Assembly: GCA_003445795.1 (NCBI GenBank)
Contig: DMCN01000077.1
Coordinates: forward strand, 1 to 6,148
Reading direction: 5' to 3'
DNA from: Gallionellaceae bacterium
GTDB taxonomy: Bacteria; Pseudomonadota; Gammaproteobacteria; Burkholderiales; Gallionellaceae
DNA length: 6,148 bases
The translations under genes and the position numbers were made by a program. This document shows, piece after piece, positions 5,378-6,148 of this stretch. Numbering within the stretch: position 1 is the first letter of the stretch; every line of letters starts with the position of its first letter. Below the pieces are notes generated by a model. The model was given only the letters and a program-made list of their open reading frames with translations, searched no databases and was not told the DNA's origin.

Positions 5378-6085
5378 TTGCAGCCCACACACTCAGCCCG
5401 TGCAGACAATCGCCTGCTTGCGAGCCTGCCGGAAAAGGACCTGACGCGCTTTTTGACGGCCTGCGAAACGGTCGAGCTGGCTTTCGGCGCGGTGCTGGCC
5501 GAACCCAACGAAGCCATGCGCCAGGTCTATTTCCCCACCGGTTGTTTCATCTCCCTGGTGTCGAAGATAGACGGGCAGGAAAGTCTGGAAGTGGGGCTGG
5601 TCGGCGACGAAGGCATGCTGGGGGCCACGCTGGTCCTCGGTGTGGACACTTCGCCGCTGCATGCGCTGGTGCAGGGGGCGGGCAAAGCGTTGTGCATGGA
5701 AACCGCGTCGTTCGTGCGCGAGCTGGATCAGATGCCGGAATTGCGCCGTGTGCTGAAGCGTTATCTCTACGCCGTGATCGGGCAGCTCGCGCAGAACGCC
5801 GCCTGCTCCCACCATCATGTGGTCGAGGCGCGGCTGGCGCGTTGTCTGCTGATGACGCAGGACCGCGCGCACTCCAACCACTTCCATGTTACCCACGAGT
5901 TCCTCGCCTACATGCTGGGCGTGCGCCGCGTGGGGGTGACCACGGCGGCCACGGCGCTGCATAACCGCCAGCTGATCGACTACAGTCGCGGCGATGTCAT
6001 CGTGCTCGACCGTGCCGGACTGGAGGCGGCTTCCTGTGCGTGTTATGAGGCGGACAATGCTACTTACGAACGGATGATGGGGTAA
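5378..6085 (+). CDS. Crp/Fnr-family transcriptional regulator (second paralogue), TTG start
   Basis: A cytoplasmic regulator of 235 residues from the TTG. Residues about 11-110 form the cNMP-binding-like barrel (NRLLASLPEKDL, VYFPTGCFISLVS, EVGLVGDEGMLGATLVLG). Residues about 120-160 are the dimer helix (QNAACSHHHVVEARLARCLL). Residues about 171-210 are the winged helix-turn-helix with MLGVRRVGVT. Over the 53 residues of the DNA-binding end it is identical to the first paralogue at 28 positions, including LGVRR-G-T and DRAGLE. The cAMP-contacting Arg is missing (SPLHA where CRP has an RSA motif), so cAMP is an unlikely ligand. No Fnr cysteine cluster is present. The TTG is chosen for its AAGGAG at 7 nt and because the protein then aligns with the paralogue from the N-terminus. 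A degenerate operator and a terminator lie upstream in its leader, suggesting control by a Crp/Fnr protein and possibly by attenuation. A start at 5141 would add 79 residues that look non-coding. Confidence 0.92.
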   Translation: MQPTHSARADNRLLASLPEKDLTRFLTACETVELAFGAVLAEPNEAMRQVYFPTGCFISLVSKIDGQESLEVGLVGDEGMLGATLVLGVDTSPLHALVQGAGKALCMETASFVRELDQMPELRRVLKRYLYAVIGQLAQNAACSHHHVVEARLARCLLMTQDRAHSNHFHVTHEFLAYMLGVRRVGVTTAATALHNRQLIDYSRGDVIVLDRAGLEAASCACYEADNATYERMMG

Positions 6086-6100
6086 TAAATGGGTATCCGT

Positions 6101-6116
6101 ATTTCTCGATAGAAAT
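6101..6116 (+). other. AT-rich hairpin downstream of the second Crp/Fnr gene
   Basis: ATTTCT-CGAT-AGAAAT is a perfect 6-bp stem with a 4-nt loop, starting 16 bp after the stop codon. No T-run follows and the stem is weak, so it is not a convincing terminator. It may help protect the 3' end of the message. Confidence 0.35.
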
Positions 6117-6124
6117 CAGCAGAA

Positions 6125-6148
6125 GTAGGGTGGGCACGTTTCTGTGCC
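6125..6148. repeat. Inverted repeat cut by the right edge
   Basis: GTAGGGTGGGCAC-GTTTCT-GTGCC: GGCAC (6133-6137) pairs with GTGCC (6144-6148), and the stem may continue past the edge, since GTGGG precedes the left arm. The GTAGGGTGGGCAC type of sequence resembles interspersed intergenic repeats that I recall from several beta- and gammaproteobacterial genomes. That assignment is from memory and not verified. It could also act as the terminator of the preceding gene. Confidence 0.4.

Overview
The window is about 6.1 kb of fairly GC-rich, gene-dense bacterial DNA. Protein style suggests a Proteobacterium, most likely a betaproteobacterium of the Gallionella/Nitrosomonas type. This is an impression from the gene families and the GC-rich codon use, not a demonstrated assignment. 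No rRNA, tRNA, CRISPR array, transposase or phage gene is visible.

Layout. On the minus strand, in order of transcription: a 994-residue CheB-CheR-coiled coil-PAS fusion protein (5036 to 2052); 28 bp further on, a 202-residue stand-alone PAS protein (2023 to 1415); then, after a 149-bp gap with its own promoter, a Crp/Fnr-family regulator of 240 residues (1265 to 543); then, after 68 bp, the start of another PAS protein that runs off the left edge (474 to 1). On the plus strand, divergent from the CheB-CheR gene, a second Crp/Fnr-family regulator of 235 residues begins at a TTG codon (5378 to 6085). The right edge cuts into a GC-rich inverted repeat.

How it may work together. The locus looks like a sensory module. 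It has PAS sensors, a methylesterase/methyltransferase fusion that has lost both the CheB receiver domain and any kinase domain, and two paralogous one-component transcription factors whose ligand pockets are not the classical cAMP type.

The most interesting structure lies between the genes. A perfect 20-bp CRP-type palindrome (1385-1404) is centred at exactly -41.5 from the start site predicted by an extended -10 element in front of the first regulator. A degenerate copy (16 of 20 identical) lies in the divergent region (5113-5132). It is also centred at -41.5 relative to a weak -10-like hexamer. Just downstream is a compact 82-nt segment made of a GC-rich hairpin with a pyrimidine loop and a Rho-independent terminator ending in six T. 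This segment sits in the leader of the second regulator, so it could be a small RNA or an attenuator. The arrangement suggests that the two regulators are linked by a shared operator and that the second is also controlled at RNA level; this is inference from sequence only.
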